Shown here piece by piece: positions 8,992 through 18,418 of a stretch of DNA of 64,000 bases. Where the stretch lies: positions 36,959 to 100,958 of the forward strand of contig JAVEDP010000039.1 in the NCBI GenBank assembly GCA_030841085.1, given 5' to 3'. Under the pieces are notes generated by a model. It saw only the letters and a list, made by a program, of their open reading frames with translations. It was not told where the DNA came from and searched no databases. Origin of the DNA: Pyrinomonadaceae bacterium (GTDB lineage Bacteria; Acidobacteriota; Blastocatellia; Pyrinomonadales; Pyrinomonadaceae). The translations under genes were made by a program, and so were the position numbers. The stretch's first letter is position 1. Each line of letters starts with the position of its first letter.

Positions 8992-10520
8992 ACTCTCACC
9001 CGCCGCATCACGCGAACTCCGCTGCGCCAGTCTTCGTTGATATCGAAGCGATAAATTTCGATGTCGGGCGCGATTGAGCGCGCGAGGGTGTTGAAGGCCG
9101 GATGAACGCGCAAGGTGGGCGCGACCAGGTAAATTAAAGGAGGCTCATTTTTGATCTTCCTATCGCCGAAAAGTTTTGCTCTTGAGATGTGCCCGCGACG
9201 CCGATGGGCTTCGACGCGCTGCCAGTAGTCCACTCCCTGTAAAACGTGTTCGCGGTCTTCAGAAACCTTTAACTCGATCACCGCCAGGCGGCCGTCGTGT
9301 CGCAAGGCCAACAAGTCGATCGGCCGAACGCTGATGGCGCCGCCACGAGAGGTGCGAAACTGCGCATGCAACGGCGCGATGATCAAGCCGGGATCGAGTT
9401 TGGTTATGTCGCGACGGAGTAATGACTCGAGCCATGCTTCGGCGGCGTTGCGATATAACGCGTGTCGACGATCCGCAGCGTTAGCGGCACGATGTTCCTC
9501 CAAATCGATGAGCAGATTTTGAAACTCACGCTCGCTGCTCTCATCGAGCAAACGCCGCTTTGAACCTTCAAGACCAAACCACATTCGCTCGCTTCCCAGC
9601 AGGCGACGCACACGCGCAAACGGCAACCCAAAGTAACGAAGGGTTTCGCCTTGCCGCGCGCTTACAATGTCAATCGCATTCGGAACGATGGATTTGATCC
9701 GCGCCGCGGCATGGCTGAACTCGGCCGGAAGCATGGGCGGGAAACGTCGCAAGCGTCTCTTCCAAAGTTCCTCTCGAGTGGGTACGTCGACGAGCGTCAA
9801 CTCTGTCAACTGCTGATCAACTTCATAAACTGTGATTGCGTCGCGCAGGCTTTGTCGTAGTAAGGCGACCCGTTGCAGGACCGGACGGGCGAGATCCGAT
9901 TCCAGGATAAGCCGAAGTTGTTGGACGTACGGCGCGCGCGCCCGTTCGCTGGTCCGCTTGAACCACAACAGCGCCGCGGCAAGAAAGGCATCGGCGTCGC
10001 TGGGTCGGCCCGCAGTTACCAAACCGGTGACAGCAATTCGTTCGTGCTTAAGTCGCAGCAGGATGCGCGCATAACGACCGGGCTGACCACGACGCGCACC
10101 CGGGCTAAGCGAGACTCGCTCAACTTTCGCGCCTATTTGATTCGCACAAACCAGTTGGGCCAGGGCTTCGCAACGCGCCCGCCTTGCGGTCTTGACGGTC
10201 AAGGCAATCGCTGTTGCGGAGGCGCGCGGAACAAGTTCGATGACCGGGCGCTCGGCTCCCATACGTCTTGACGCTTCGAAGATAAGTTTTTCGCTGGTCC
10301 ATTCCCAGGAGAAGATTTTCCAGGAGCGCGTTCCCTTTTCGGTCCAACAGCTAAGCAGCAAGCGACCGTGCGCGACAAAGATTTCGAACTCGCTTTGGTT
10401 CAGTGCCTGCGAATCACCGCCGGCAAGGGTAAGAAACCATTCGACGTGAGATTGGAAGAGACCGTTGATGATTGCGCGCGCGGCTTCCAGCCGCTCGGAC
10501 GTGTTTACGCGTTTTGGCAT
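8979..10520 (-). CDS. Uncharacterised protein with a C-terminal PD-(D/E)XK nuclease-like domain
   Basis: 513 residues from ATG 10520; a TTG 30 nt upstream is less likely. I do not recognise the N-terminal 350 residues, which are Arg-rich and mostly helical. Near residue 415 there is RPIDLLALRHDGRLAVIELKVSED. The Asp, then Glu-x-Lys on the next strand, after a predicted helix with a conserved-looking Glu/Gln pattern, is the core of PD-(D/E)XK nucleases (the IDLL...ELK form resembles the DUF91/NucS-type and Holliday-resolvase-like domains). It may therefore cut DNA, but the substrate is unknown. The stop codon lies within a heptamer repeat array. It is divergent from the thiolase gene. Confidence 0.72.
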   Translation of the reverse strand: MPKRVNTSERLEAARAIINGLFQSHVEWFLTLAGGDSQALNQSEFEIFVAHGRLLLSCWTEKGTRSWKIFSWEWTSEKLIFEASRRMGAERPVIELVPRASATAIALTVKTARRARCEALAQLVCANQIGAKVERVSLSPGARRGQPGRYARILLRLKHERIAVTGLVTAGRPSDADAFLAAALLWFKRTSERARAPYVQQLRLILESDLARPVLQRVALLRQSLRDAITVYEVDQQLTELTLVDVPTREELWKRRLRRFPPMLPAEFSHAAARIKSIVPNAIDIVSARQGETLRYFGLPFARVRRLLGSERMWFGLEGSKRRLLDESSEREFQNLLIDLEEHRAANAADRRHALYRNAAEAWLESLLRRDITKLDPGLIIAPLHAQFRTSRGGAISVRPIDLLALRHDGRLAVIELKVSEDREHVLQGVDYWQRVEAHRRRGHISRAKLFGDRKIKNEPPLIYLVAPTLRVHPAFNTLARSIAPDIEIYRFDINEDWRSGVRVMRRVRVSGQ

Positions 10521-10670
10521 TGAGGCGGCGGACCAAAAGAACGCAGACAAGGTGCGCAGGAACTACAGCTCGGCTGTGCTTTTTGCGGCGGAGTTGAGGG
10601 TGATGTTGCGGCGGCGGACGATTCTCAGATGTTGGCTGACTTTGCTAGCCCAAGCATTCTTAAGAACTTG

Positions 10671-10815
10671 GAATTCCAGATTCCAGATTCCAGATTCCAA
10701 ATTCCAGATTTCAGATTTCAGATTTCAGATTACAGATTTCAGATTTCAGATTACAGATTACAGATTACAGAATTCCAATCTGGAATTTGGAATTTGGAAT
10801 CTGGAATCTGGAATC
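10671..10815. repeat. Long heptamer array (CAGATTC/CAGATTT/CAGATTA)n with inverted right end
   Basis: About twenty 7-nt units in a row. The left part is CAGATTC and CAGATTT, the middle CAGATTA, and from about 10780 the sequence turns into the complement TGGAATC/TGGAATT, so the whole tract can fold back on itself. It fills most of the intergenic space upstream of the thiolase gene and contains no gene, although several frames stay open through it because 7 is not a multiple of 3. Confidence 0.88.
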
Positions 10816-10913
10816 GCAAAACCCCGTCCGTTCGGCGTTACTTCTACCGTGTGCTACCATTTTCAGTCAACAATATTCGCGTTAATAAACAGGAAAAGTT
10901 TGCATAGAAGAAA

Positions 10914-12095
10914 ATGACAAGCGTTTATCTCGTAGCTTCCGTGCGCACGCCGATCGGCCGTTTCGGCGGCACGCTCGCTTCATGGAGCGCAGCTGATCTC
11001 GGCGTGGCTGCGGCAAAAGAAAGCATCAAGCGCGCCAACCTCACGCCGGATCAAATTGAACAATCGATTTGGGGTTGCGCGCGCCAAGCCGGCGGTGGTC
11101 CAAACGTGGCGCGACAGATTACTTATCGTGCCGGCGTGCCGGAAACCGTGCCCGCGTTCACGGTCAACCAGGCATGCGGGTCAGGTCTGCAGGCAATCAT
11201 CCTCGCGGCGCAGCAAATCATGTTAGGCCGTGCAGAAATCGTCCTCGCCGGCGGCGCCGAAAGCATGTCACGTGTTCCTTATTTTGCTGAAGGCGCGCGC
11301 TGGGGCATGCGTATGGGGAACACCGAACTCGTGGACGGCATGTATCGCGACGGCTTTAACGATCCGTTGTCCGGCTTGGTGATGGGCCAGACAGCGGAAA
11401 ACCTTGCGGTCCAGTATCGGATCGATCGCGACGCTCAGGATGAGTTTGCTTTGCGTTCACAACAGCGGGCGCAGGCGGCAATCGAATCGGGCCGGTTCGA
11501 TGACGAGCTGGTTTCGCTCGACGTAAAAGGCCGCAAAGGCGACACGACTAAATTCGTTCGCGACGAACACTGCCGTTTTGGCACCACTCGGGCCGACCTT
11601 GCGAAATTGCCGTCGGTCTTTTCGAAAGATGGAACCGTGACGGCTGGAAACTCTTCGGGCATAACTGACGGCGCGGCGGCGGTTGTTGTTATCAGCGAAG
11701 CCGCTCTGAAACGCAGCGGCGCTAAAGCACAAGCACGAATCATCGATTACGAAGTCGTCGGCGTCGCGCCGGAAATCATGGGCATTGGACCAGTGCCGGC
11801 AGTCCGTTCGTTACTGGCGCGCAACAAACTGACCCTGGACGCGATCGATCTAATCGAGCTTAATGAGGCTTTTGCGGCCCAGGTGATTGCCTGTGACCGC
11901 GAGTTGAACTTCAACCACGATCGATTGAACGTGAATGGTGGCGCGATTGCGCTGGGACATCCCATCGGCTGCACCGGCGTGCGCATCACCACCACATTGT
12001 TGCACGAGTTAAGCAAGCGCGGCGGCAAGCTCGGGTTGGCAACGCTTTGCGTTAGCGGCGGCATGGGACTGGCATTGCTTTTGGAGCGAGTCTGA
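10914..12095 (+). CDS. Acetyl-CoA C-acyltransferase (thiolase)
   Basis: 393-residue thiolase that joins two acetyl-CoA units or thiolyses 3-ketoacyl-CoA in the cytoplasm. Visible motifs: [12 protein letters not shown] with the nucleophilic Cys near residue 88, [30 protein letters not shown] with the catalytic His near residue 350, and CVSGGMG with the acid/base Cys near residue 380. Length and motifs fit the AtoB/PhaA class, but sequence alone does not separate synthetic from degradative use. No beta-oxidation or PHB gene is adjacent. A purine-rich AGAAGA lies just before ATG 10914, and a 145-nt heptamer array occupies the upstream region. Confidence 0.94.
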   Translation: MTSVYLVASVRTPIGRFGGTLASWSAADLGVAAAKESIKRANLTPDQIEQSIWGCARQAGGGPNVARQITYRAGVPETVPAFTVNQACGSGLQAIILAAQQIMLGRAEIVLAGGAESMSRVPYFAEGARWGMRMGNTELVDGMYRDGFNDPLSGLVMGQTAENLAVQYRIDRDAQDEFALRSQQRAQAAIESGRFDDELVSLDVKGRKGDTTKFVRDEHCRFGTTRADLAKLPSVFSKDGTVTAGNSSGITDGAAAVVVISEAALKRSGAKAQARIIDYEVVGVAPEIMGIGPVPAVRSLLARNKLTLDAIDLIELNEAFAAQVIACDRELNFNHDRLNVNGGAIALGHPIGCTGVRITTTLLHELSKRGGKLGLATLCVSGGMGLALLLERV

Positions 12096-12190
12096 CGGCC
12101 AGGCGTTTGCTTTTTCATGGTTTGTGCAGGGCCAGGCCAACCTCTCGTAACGGCCACGGCATCCGAAAGGGCACATTAGTTCTAATCATG

Positions 12191-12214
12191 GACAGGCTGG
12201 AAAGCCTGTCCTAC
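12191..12214. repeat. Short dispersed hairpin GACAGRCTGGAAAGYCTGTC, copy 1
   Basis: Perfect 8-bp stem GACAGGCT / AGCCTGTC around a GGAA-type loop, followed by CTAC. A second copy at 58409 differs by a G-C to A-T change on both sides of the stem, so the pairing is kept. Confidence 0.75.
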
Positions 12215-12229
12215 TAAGAAAGGTTCATT

Positions 12230-13255
12230 GTGAAGAAAATCAGTTTTACAGGATTAGTCGTCGCGTTCGCACTTGCTTTGGTGTTGCCAGTCGGAAGTTT
12301 TTCGCAGCGCAGTCGAAAATTGGTTAGCGCTCAAGCTAGTCCGGCTTCAGGTCTGTTGTCATCGCTGCCGCCATCCGACGCAGTGGCGCTGGTTAACGTA
12401 AATCGCCTGCTGGCTGAAGTGATGCCCAAGTTGTTGGCGGAAAACCCGGCGCGTCTTACTGAAGTGACAAACGAACTCGCTAATTTCAAAACGCAAACAG
12501 GACTCGATCCGCGCTCGTTCGATCAAATTGCTCTTGGCTTTCGCTATCTGTATCCGGCCGAGGGTGTAACGAAGATGGGCACGGTCGCGCTCGTGCGCGG
12601 CACGTTCAACGCCGGCGCGCTGGTGGCCGCCGGACGGCTGGCGGCGAACGGCAAATATGCGGAACAGAAATATCTGGGCAAGACGATCTATATTTTCACT
12701 CTTGATCGACAATTGAAACTGCTTGGGCTGTGGGACATCAAGGTGAGCGACCTTGCGGTTACTTCGGTCGATGGCAATTTGATTGCGCTGGGCGAACTGG
12801 ACGCTGTGCGTGGCGCGATTGACGCCAGCCGCAGTCACAAATATGCAAACCCGGAATTGATAGCGCTCGCCAGCCGCGACCCGAATGCTGTGGTTGGCTT
12901 TGGCGGTAACTTAACTGACAAGCTGCGACAAAATTTGAGCATTACCAATAACAACATTGCTCGCGAACTAACGGCAGTGCGGCAGGTCTACGGAACGTTG
13001 GGAATGACCGCAACGGATCTGGAACTGATGATGGCCGCGCGCACCGTCGATCCGGATTCGGCGCGGAACCTCAGCGACACAGTCGAAGGGCTAAAACAGG
13101 TTGGAGCATTTTTTGTCGGACGATTGTCAACCGCAAAAGGCACCCTGGCTCGAAGCGCTCTCAACAATCTCAAAGTCACAACTCAGGGCAATGAATTACA
13201 AATACGTACCGCGGTGGCGCAGTCGCAGGTGACTCCGTTGATTCGGGGGAACTGA
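12230..13255 (+). CDS. Secreted protein of unknown function
   Basis: 341 residues, GTG start at 12230 with AAGAAAGG eight bases upstream. Residues 1-26 form a signal peptide (KK, hydrophobic core, cleavage near SFSQ). The mature part has the pattern LPPSDAVALVNVNRLLAEVMPKLLAENPA, long amphipathic helices, and LGKTIYIFTLD plus LIALGELDAVRGAIDA. These resemble the DUF3352-like proteins common in Acidobacteriota and Planctomycetes, in which the protein scores whether a cofactor-free beta-alpha domain is intact. No catalytic motif is visible, and I cannot assign a function. It is followed by a strong hairpin terminator and is convergent with the foldase gene. Confidence 0.8.
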   Translation: MKKISFTGLVVAFALALVLPVGSFSQRSRKLVSAQASPASGLLSSLPPSDAVALVNVNRLLAEVMPKLLAENPARLTEVTNELANFKTQTGLDPRSFDQIALGFRYLYPAEGVTKMGTVALVRGTFNAGALVAAGRLAANGKYAEQKYLGKTIYIFTLDRQLKLLGLWDIKVSDLAVTSVDGNLIALGELDAVRGAIDASRSHKYANPELIALASRDPNAVVGFGGNLTDKLRQNLSITNNNIARELTAVRQVYGTLGMTATDLELMMAARTVDPDSARNLSDTVEGLKQVGAFFVGRLSTAKGTLARSALNNLKVTTQGNELQIRTAVAQSQVTPLIRGN

Positions 13256-13266
13256 GGACATGAAAA

Positions 13267-13303
13267 GTGCTGAGTACTGAGTACTGAGTACTGAGTACTG
13301 AGT
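13267..13303. repeat. Heptamer array (GAGTACT)n, left partner
   Basis: Five tandem units. The complementary array is at 13399-13430, and a terminator hairpin sits in the loop between them. Confidence 0.85.
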
Positions 13304-13325
13304 GAAAAACTTAGTGCAAATTTGA

Positions 13326-13366
13326 AGCGCCGCGATTTTTTAGCAATCGCGGCGCTGTTATTTTTA
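13326..13366 (+). terminator. Terminator between convergent genes
   Basis: Perfect 12-bp stem AGCGCCGCGATT (13326-13337) / AATCGCGGCGCT (13345-13356), then GTTATTTTTAA. It ends the 12230-13255 transcript and may also act on the opposing foldase transcript, since the stem is symmetrical and the outer inverted heptamers enlarge it. Confidence 0.8.
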
Positions 13367-13398
13367 AGTAATTCTGTGTTTTGAAGTAACCACGCGGA

Positions 13399-13430
13399 AC
13401 TCAGTACTCAGCACTCAGCACTCAGCACTG
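13399..13430. repeat. Heptamer array (ACTCAGC)n, right partner
   Basis: Four to five units, the inverse complement of the 13267 array, sitting just past the stop of the foldase gene. Confidence 0.85.
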
Positions 13431-13441
13431 CTTTGTCCCCA

Positions 13442-15454
13442 CTATTTCGTTCGTATTGGAAATTGCGGTCGCGGCGCCGGCGCGGCGACGGGTTCATCCT
13501 CTTCCATTCCGTCCAGCACGTCGGTATAGATCTTGATTTTCCCTGCCTGCTTCATGCGCTGGGTTACCGCCGCAACGTAGTCGTCAAAGACCTGGTTTTG
13601 TCGTTCACCAACCATTGTTTGAGTTAACTGATCGCGCTGTTTAGCAAACTCCGCGAGATCGGCTTCGGTTCGTGACTTCACGCCGACGATCACCCAGTTG
13701 TCGCCAACTTTCACCGGCATCTTTACTACTTCGCCTGCCTTCAACGCATAAACCGCGTCGTCCAGCGCTGGACTCGTGCCTGCCTTCCCCAGCGGCGAGC
13801 CGAGTTTGTAGCCAATGTCAGACCCGACTTCGAATCCCGTCTTCTCGCCGGCCGCTTGCATGTCCGCTGCCGAGTTTAGAGACGCCGCTAGTTCCTGTGC
13901 CTTTTGTTCCAGTTGCTGTTTGGCGCGTTCCTGCTTCAACGCTTCCGCGACTTTGGTTTTGACTTCGTCAAAATCAGGAATACGAGGATCTCGCTTTTCA
14001 ACCAGTGTCGGGATTGCGAACCCGCCTTTGATCGCGGTTAGTTCGCCGACGTCTCCTGGATTATTTAATGGCGCAACGACTGCTTCAAACTGCTGACTGC
14101 TGCCAATCTCCGGGACATTATCGCCGGGTTTAATGAATGGTGTTTCTTTGATCATCTCCGCGGGTTTCATGTTTGCTTCGGCGGCGAGCTCCTGCGCAAC
14201 TTTTTGCACATCCTTGGTTTCCTTCAACCGAGTTTGAGCACGCTGGGCCAGTTGGGCTGCAACTGCATAGCCCTTGCGATTACGCAGCGAGGCCAGCAGT
14301 TCGGGTTTGGCTTCGTCAAACGTTTTGGGAACTGACTCGCCGCGCCGCAGGATGTACCAGTTACCACCGTACTTGACGGGAATGTCCGAAACGTCGCCGG
14401 GCTGCATATCAACCACGCGATCATAAAGCGCATCAACTTTGTTTGGATTCTTCTTGAAAGGTCGAGCAAGATAGCCGCCGCTCTTGGCGGTCGCGGCGTC
14501 TTCGGAATTGCCGCGCGCCAGGTCGGCGAAAACTTTCTCACTAGTATCCGGACTTGCGGCCCGCGCCTTGGCCAGCAGGTCTTTCGCTTTCGCTTCCACC
14601 TGTGCGTCGAGATCTTTGCGCGCAACTTTCAAAACTATCTGCTGAATCTTGATGCCGCCTTCTTTGGCCTGCGGCGGCAGCTTGTCATATTCATCGCGCA
14701 AATCTTTGTCCGAGATTGCGATCTTCGCGCCGGTCTTTTCCTGGTCGATATAAAGATAGCGGACCTTTTTCTGCGGCTCTAAATAACGATAATCGGTTTT
14801 GTGCTGCTCGTAATAAGCCTTTAGCTCGTCATCTGACACTTGGATCTTTTCGGCAAGTTTTTCGGGCGAGACCACGATGTAGCTGACATCCAGATCGGTA
14901 TTTTTGCGTTTGTAGTCGTCCTGGACTTCTTGATCGGGCACTCGTACCGCCGCAGTGACGAAGGCTTTTAGTTTCTCGAGTGCGATTTCGTCGCGCACAT
15001 TGCGCTCAAACAAATCGATGCTGCCATAGCGCGCGGTAACGGATTCTTTATAGCGGTCCATACCGACGAACTGACCGGAAGCATCGGAAAACTGCTTGCG
15101 AATTTTGTCCGCAACTTCCGCATCGCTGGCTGCGAGTCCAAGCCGGGCAGCCTCCTGGGCCACCACGCGATCACGTATTAGACCGTCAAGGAAGCGTTTG
15201 TTGCCGCCTAGTTGCGCCAAACTAATGCGGCCGCCAAACATCTGCGTGTAGTTTTCTTTGAGCTGCGCGACCTGGGCCACCGTGATTTCGTCGCCGTTTA
15301 CTTTGGCGATTACCTGAGTGTTTTTGGAAGGTTCTGCATTGCTACTATTTCGTCCGGGACCGAAGAAGGCGATCAGACTTACGGCCAATAAGATAACAAA
15401 CCCAAAGATTATGATGCGGCGGGTGTGTTTCAGCCGCGATAGCTGTTTGAGCAT
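13442..15454 (-). CDS. PpiD/SurA-type peptidyl-prolyl isomerase, membrane-anchored foldase
   Basis: 670 residues from ATG 15454, chosen because GGGAG lies 6 nt upstream and the protein then begins MLKQLSRLKHTRRIIIFGFVILLAVSLIAFF, a short basic N-terminus and one TM anchor as in PpiD. A SurA_N-like chaperone region follows (EITVAQVAQLKENY ... LDGLIRDRVVAQEAARLG), then two parvulin-like segments: IKIQQIVLKVARKDLDAQ ... FADLARGNSEDAATAKSGGYL ... LYDRVVDMQPGDVSDIPVKYGGNWYILRR, and a second, GYKLGSPLGKAGTSPALDDAVYALKAGEVVKMPVKVGDNWVIVGV. It probably helps fold exported and outer-membrane proteins at the periplasmic face. It is transcribed towards the 13326 terminator. Confidence 0.9.
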   Translation of the reverse strand: MLKQLSRLKHTRRIIIFGFVILLAVSLIAFFGPGRNSSNAEPSKNTQVIAKVNGDEITVAQVAQLKENYTQMFGGRISLAQLGGNKRFLDGLIRDRVVAQEAARLGLAASDAEVADKIRKQFSDASGQFVGMDRYKESVTARYGSIDLFERNVRDEIALEKLKAFVTAAVRVPDQEVQDDYKRKNTDLDVSYIVVSPEKLAEKIQVSDDELKAYYEQHKTDYRYLEPQKKVRYLYIDQEKTGAKIAISDKDLRDEYDKLPPQAKEGGIKIQQIVLKVARKDLDAQVEAKAKDLLAKARAASPDTSEKVFADLARGNSEDAATAKSGGYLARPFKKNPNKVDALYDRVVDMQPGDVSDIPVKYGGNWYILRRGESVPKTFDEAKPELLASLRNRKGYAVAAQLAQRAQTRLKETKDVQKVAQELAAEANMKPAEMIKETPFIKPGDNVPEIGSSQQFEAVVAPLNNPGDVGELTAIKGGFAIPTLVEKRDPRIPDFDEVKTKVAEALKQERAKQQLEQKAQELAASLNSAADMQAAGEKTGFEVGSDIGYKLGSPLGKAGTSPALDDAVYALKAGEVVKMPVKVGDNWVIVGVKSRTEADLAEFAKQRDQLTQTMVGERQNQVFDDYVAAVTQRMKQAGKIKIYTDVLDGMEEDEPVAAPAPRPQFPIRTK

Positions 15455-15623
15455 TAGTTCTCCCTCACCTGCAAATGGCGGATTGTAAAGGACGAGCAAC
15501 CGCACTGCAAATAGAGGAGCCTCAAGGTTAGGCGCGGGAATAAGGTTTGGGTGCAGCGAATCGGAATAGTGCAGGCAACAACGCAAGGCAGCGAGTCACT
15601 TCAAATGTCATGGGCCACGTCAG

Positions 15624-15842
15624 ATTCGGCTTTGCCGCCTGAGTTGACTACGTCGGCGGTGGCTGTGCCTCGCCGACAGAACCAGATTATTTCTGGGCTA
15701 TGCCCCGGGTCCGGGCTTGGCCCTTCAGATTGATTAGGCTAAGGGCCGAATCAAGGGCATAGCCCAAAAGCGTAAGAAGCACCTGAACGGCGGGGCGTAG
15801 CCACCGCCGACGTAGTCAACTCGGGCGGCAGAGCCGAAGCCA
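15624..15842. repeat. Large nested palindromic repeat (GGCTNTGCC family), copy 2
   Basis: About 220 nt. Outer arms TCGGCTTTGCCGCCTGAGTT and its inexact complement AACTCGGGCGGCAGAGCCGA, next arms GGCGGTGGCTGTGCC / GGCGTAGCCACCGCC, and an inner GGGCTATGCCC / GGGCATAGCCC. It fills the intergenic space between the foldase and terC genes. The inner part (about 15737-15765) matches the copy at 59284 nearly base for base. Confidence 0.78.
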
Positions 15843-15915
15843 CATCAACGAATGACACTTAGGGCAAAGCTCCTGTTTGCCGCACTCTAAGCGCGAATGC
15901 TATTTTCTCTTGCGA

Positions 15916-16932
15916 ATGAACTCGCTTAGTAGCACGGCGGCCTTATGGATCGGATTCTCTCTATTCATCCTTTTCATGCTGAGTCTGGATTTGGGACTCT
16001 TCAATCGGCGTGCTCACGACATCAAATATCGCGAAGCCGCCATCTGGAGCGCAGTCTGGATCGCGCTGGCTTCGGTCTTTGCCGCCATAGTTTTTTATTA
16101 CCAGGGATCGTCGCGCGGGCTCGAGTTTGTTACCGGCTATCTAATTGAGCTCTCGCTGTCGGTTGATAACCTGTTTGTCTTTCTGCTGATCTTTTCCTAC
16201 TTCAAGGTCCCTTCTAAATATCAACATCGCGTGCTGTTCTGGGGCGTGCTGGGTGCGCTGGTCATGCGTCTGGCGATGATCTTCGTCGGTGCGACTCTGA
16301 TTGATCGCTTCCATCGGATCATCTACATCTTCGGCGCCTTCCTGGTTTACACCGGCATCAAGATGTTCACGCAGAAGGGTAATGACTTCCAACCCGAAGA
16401 CAATGCGCTGGTCCGGTTGCTGACGCGGGTCATGCCGATGACGCGCACTTATGACGAGAAACACTTCTTCACCAAAGTTAATGGAAGGCGGATGGGAACT
16501 CTGCTTCTGCTGGTACTGGTGATCGTGGAAGTTGCCGATTTGGTTTTTGCAGTGGACTCGATTCCCGCCATCTTTGCGATCACCACCAACGCGTTCATCG
16601 TCTACACCTCAAACGTCTTCGCGATTCTTGGTTTACGGTCGATGTACTTCCTACTCGCCGGCGTGGTGGAAAAGTTTCACTACCTCAAGATCGGCCTGGC
16701 AATCGTCCTGACCTTCATCGGCGCCAAGATGTTGATAGTGGCGGTTCACATCAATATTCCCATCTGGATTTCACTCGTGTTCGTCGCCATTGTGTTGCTC
16801 AGTTCCGTTGCCGCCTCGCTCGTTTGGGCCAAACACGCCGACACCAACATCGACGTGGATCTGCCTGAAGACTTTGACTCGCCCTTCGAAGACGACGAAG
16901 TCGAGAAGGAAACCGAGCAAATCCGGAAGTAA
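15916..16932 (+). CDS. TerC/Alx-family integral membrane protein
   Basis: 338 residues from ATG 15916; the frame is open 39 nt further, but only to a TTG. About nine TM helices. Family hallmarks: LSLDLGLFNRRAHDIKYREA, then FVTGYLIELSLSVDNLFVFLLIFSYF with the conserved SVDN, and later VVEVADLVFAVDSIPAIFAITTNAFIVYTSN with AVDSIPA. The two acidic AVDS/SVDN segments form the presumed metal path. TerC/Alx proteins export Mn2+ or help metallate exported enzymes in other bacteria; the substrate here is not shown. The C-terminus is acidic (DLPEDFDSPFEDDEVEKE). No tellurite operon is nearby. Confidence 0.93.
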   Translation: MNSLSSTAALWIGFSLFILFMLSLDLGLFNRRAHDIKYREAAIWSAVWIALASVFAAIVFYYQGSSRGLEFVTGYLIELSLSVDNLFVFLLIFSYFKVPSKYQHRVLFWGVLGALVMRLAMIFVGATLIDRFHRIIYIFGAFLVYTGIKMFTQKGNDFQPEDNALVRLLTRVMPMTRTYDEKHFFTKVNGRRMGTLLLLVLVIVEVADLVFAVDSIPAIFAITTNAFIVYTSNVFAILGLRSMYFLLAGVVEKFHYLKIGLAIVLTFIGAKMLIVAVHINIPIWISLVFVAIVLLSSVAASLVWAKHADTNIDVDLPEDFDSPFEDDEVEKETEQIRK

Positions 16933-17153
16933 TCTCATGTTGCACGTCGGCCGAAAACGCCTGTTGAACCCACTCTCCCCGCTGTGTTAAATTCGAAATG
17001 ACGGTCAGCGGCTTGCGAATGTTGAAATTTGCCGCTGGCTCCGCCCGACTTCTTCACACCTTTTGCGAGCCGCCGGTGCCTTTGCCCGGATCACCGATTA
17101 AAACGGCGAGCGTGCGTCTCGTTAGTTTGCCCCCTCAGTTTTAGCTCAGAAAC

Positions 17154-18401
17154 ATGGCCACTAAATCCCGTTTTGTATTTGACTGGTGGGTAGTCCAGAA
17201 ACGCATCGTCTACCTCGTCATTCTTATCGTTGCTCTCTGCGGGCTCGCCGGCGGAGGCGCGCTATACGTTTGGAAGTATGGCAATCCGCTGCGGAATGTT
17301 GGCGCCGGAACGAAACCTGCGGCGGGCGCGCGCTTCGTGTCGTTTGAAGGTGAGGTGCGGGTTATCCGCGCCGCTACGCGCGAGACGATCACGCCTGGGG
17401 GCGACACTGAACTCTATCCGGGCGACACCGTGCAAACGCTGGCGAGTGGCCGCGCCCGTGTGGGCATGGCCGACGGCTCGACGCTGGTCGTTCGTCCCAA
17501 CAGCACGATCATCATCCGCGACAACGCCAGCGAAGACGGCGGGAAGAAAACTAACGTCCACGTCGTCGTCGACAGCGGACAAATGTACGTGCGCACCGAG
17601 CAGCAGCCCGAAGGCACCAACAATGTGGTCGAAACTCCCAAGACCAAAAACAAACTCGGCGAACAGACGGGCGCCAGCTTTGGCGTGAACCCGGAAGGCA
17701 CGGAAGAAATTCGCGTCAACAACGGTGCGATTGAAACTACAAATCGCTCGGGAGAGAAAACTACTTTGCATGGCGGCGAGTATGTATCGGTAAATCCGTC
17801 GGGAACTATTTCACGGCCGCAAAAGTTGCTGGACATTCCCGCGCCTTCCGAGCCGCGCGATCTCGAACGTGTTTTTGTTGGCGACAATGGTGCGGCGAAC
17901 ATTTCTTTGAAATGGCAGCGGCCACAGTCAGGCACGGCGTCGTTTTATCGCGTGGAAGTTGCGACTTCTCCTTTCTTTGTGGCTGATGGAAAAGTTATCG
18001 AACGCGATCAGCTGGCCTCGAATGAATTCACGGCCAGCGACCTGCGGCCCGGCACCTATTTCTGGCGCGTGCGCGCGACGGCCTCGAGCGGTCAAACAAG
18101 CGACTGGAGCGATCCGAAAAAATTCATCATCGCAACGCGTGGCACGGGCTCGCGCGTGACAGTTTCAAATCTCACAGCGGAACTGCTCGGCGGTAATGTC
18201 TATTTGGTGCGCGGGCACTCGGAAGTCGGCAACACTATTCGCGCCGCCGGCCGCGATACCCTGGTGGCCATCGACGGTTCGTTTCAACTGCAAATCACTG
18301 CGGCGCCTGGAATGCAGGAACTCGTAGTTGACGCAGAAGACCCGCGCGGTAACAGCAGCCAGTACCGTTTATCTCTTTCGCGCGGTGGCCGCCGCAGTTA
18401 A
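17154..18401 (+). CDS. Membrane-anchored FecR-domain protein with FnIII-like domain
   Basis: 415 residues. One N-terminal TM anchor (about residues 19-40) places the rest outside the cytoplasm. A FecR domain spans about 60-200: GEVRVIRAATRETI ... LYPGDTVQTLASGRARVGMADGSTLVVRPNSTI, then VHVVVDSGQMYVRTE and a filament-like turn set. A fibronectin-type-III-like domain follows (ISLKWQRPQSGTASFYRVEV ... FTASDLRPGTYFWRVRA), then an Ig-like end domain (LVAIDGSFQLQITAAPG). Such proteins are common in Acidobacteriota; they are likely envelope-associated binding proteins rather than true anti-sigma regulators, as no sigma factor is adjacent. The gap of 17 nt to the cyclase gene suggests co-transcription. 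Confidence 0.87.
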   Translation: MATKSRFVFDWWVVQKRIVYLVILIVALCGLAGGGALYVWKYGNPLRNVGAGTKPAAGARFVSFEGEVRVIRAATRETITPGGDTELYPGDTVQTLASGRARVGMADGSTLVVRPNSTIIIRDNASEDGGKKTNVHVVVDSGQMYVRTEQQPEGTNNVVETPKTKNKLGEQTGASFGVNPEGTEEIRVNNGAIETTNRSGEKTTLHGGEYVSVNPSGTISRPQKLLDIPAPSEPRDLERVFVGDNGAANISLKWQRPQSGTASFYRVEVATSPFFVADGKVIERDQLASNEFTASDLRPGTYFWRVRATASSGQTSDWSDPKKFIIATRGTGSRVTVSNLTAELLGGNVYLVRGHSEVGNTIRAAGRDTLVAIDGSFQLQITAAPGMQELVVDAEDPRGNSSQYRLSLSRGGRRS

Positions 18402-18418
18402 GTGTTTTAGTTTTTGTT

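Noticed and set aside
10465..10917. Open frame of 150 codons through the CAGATTC array
   Set aside because: The translation is only the array read in register; no start site or domain, and both neighbouring real genes flank it.
15877..15915. TTG start of TerC
   Set aside because: Adds 13 residues before the natural N-terminus, with no ribosome site.
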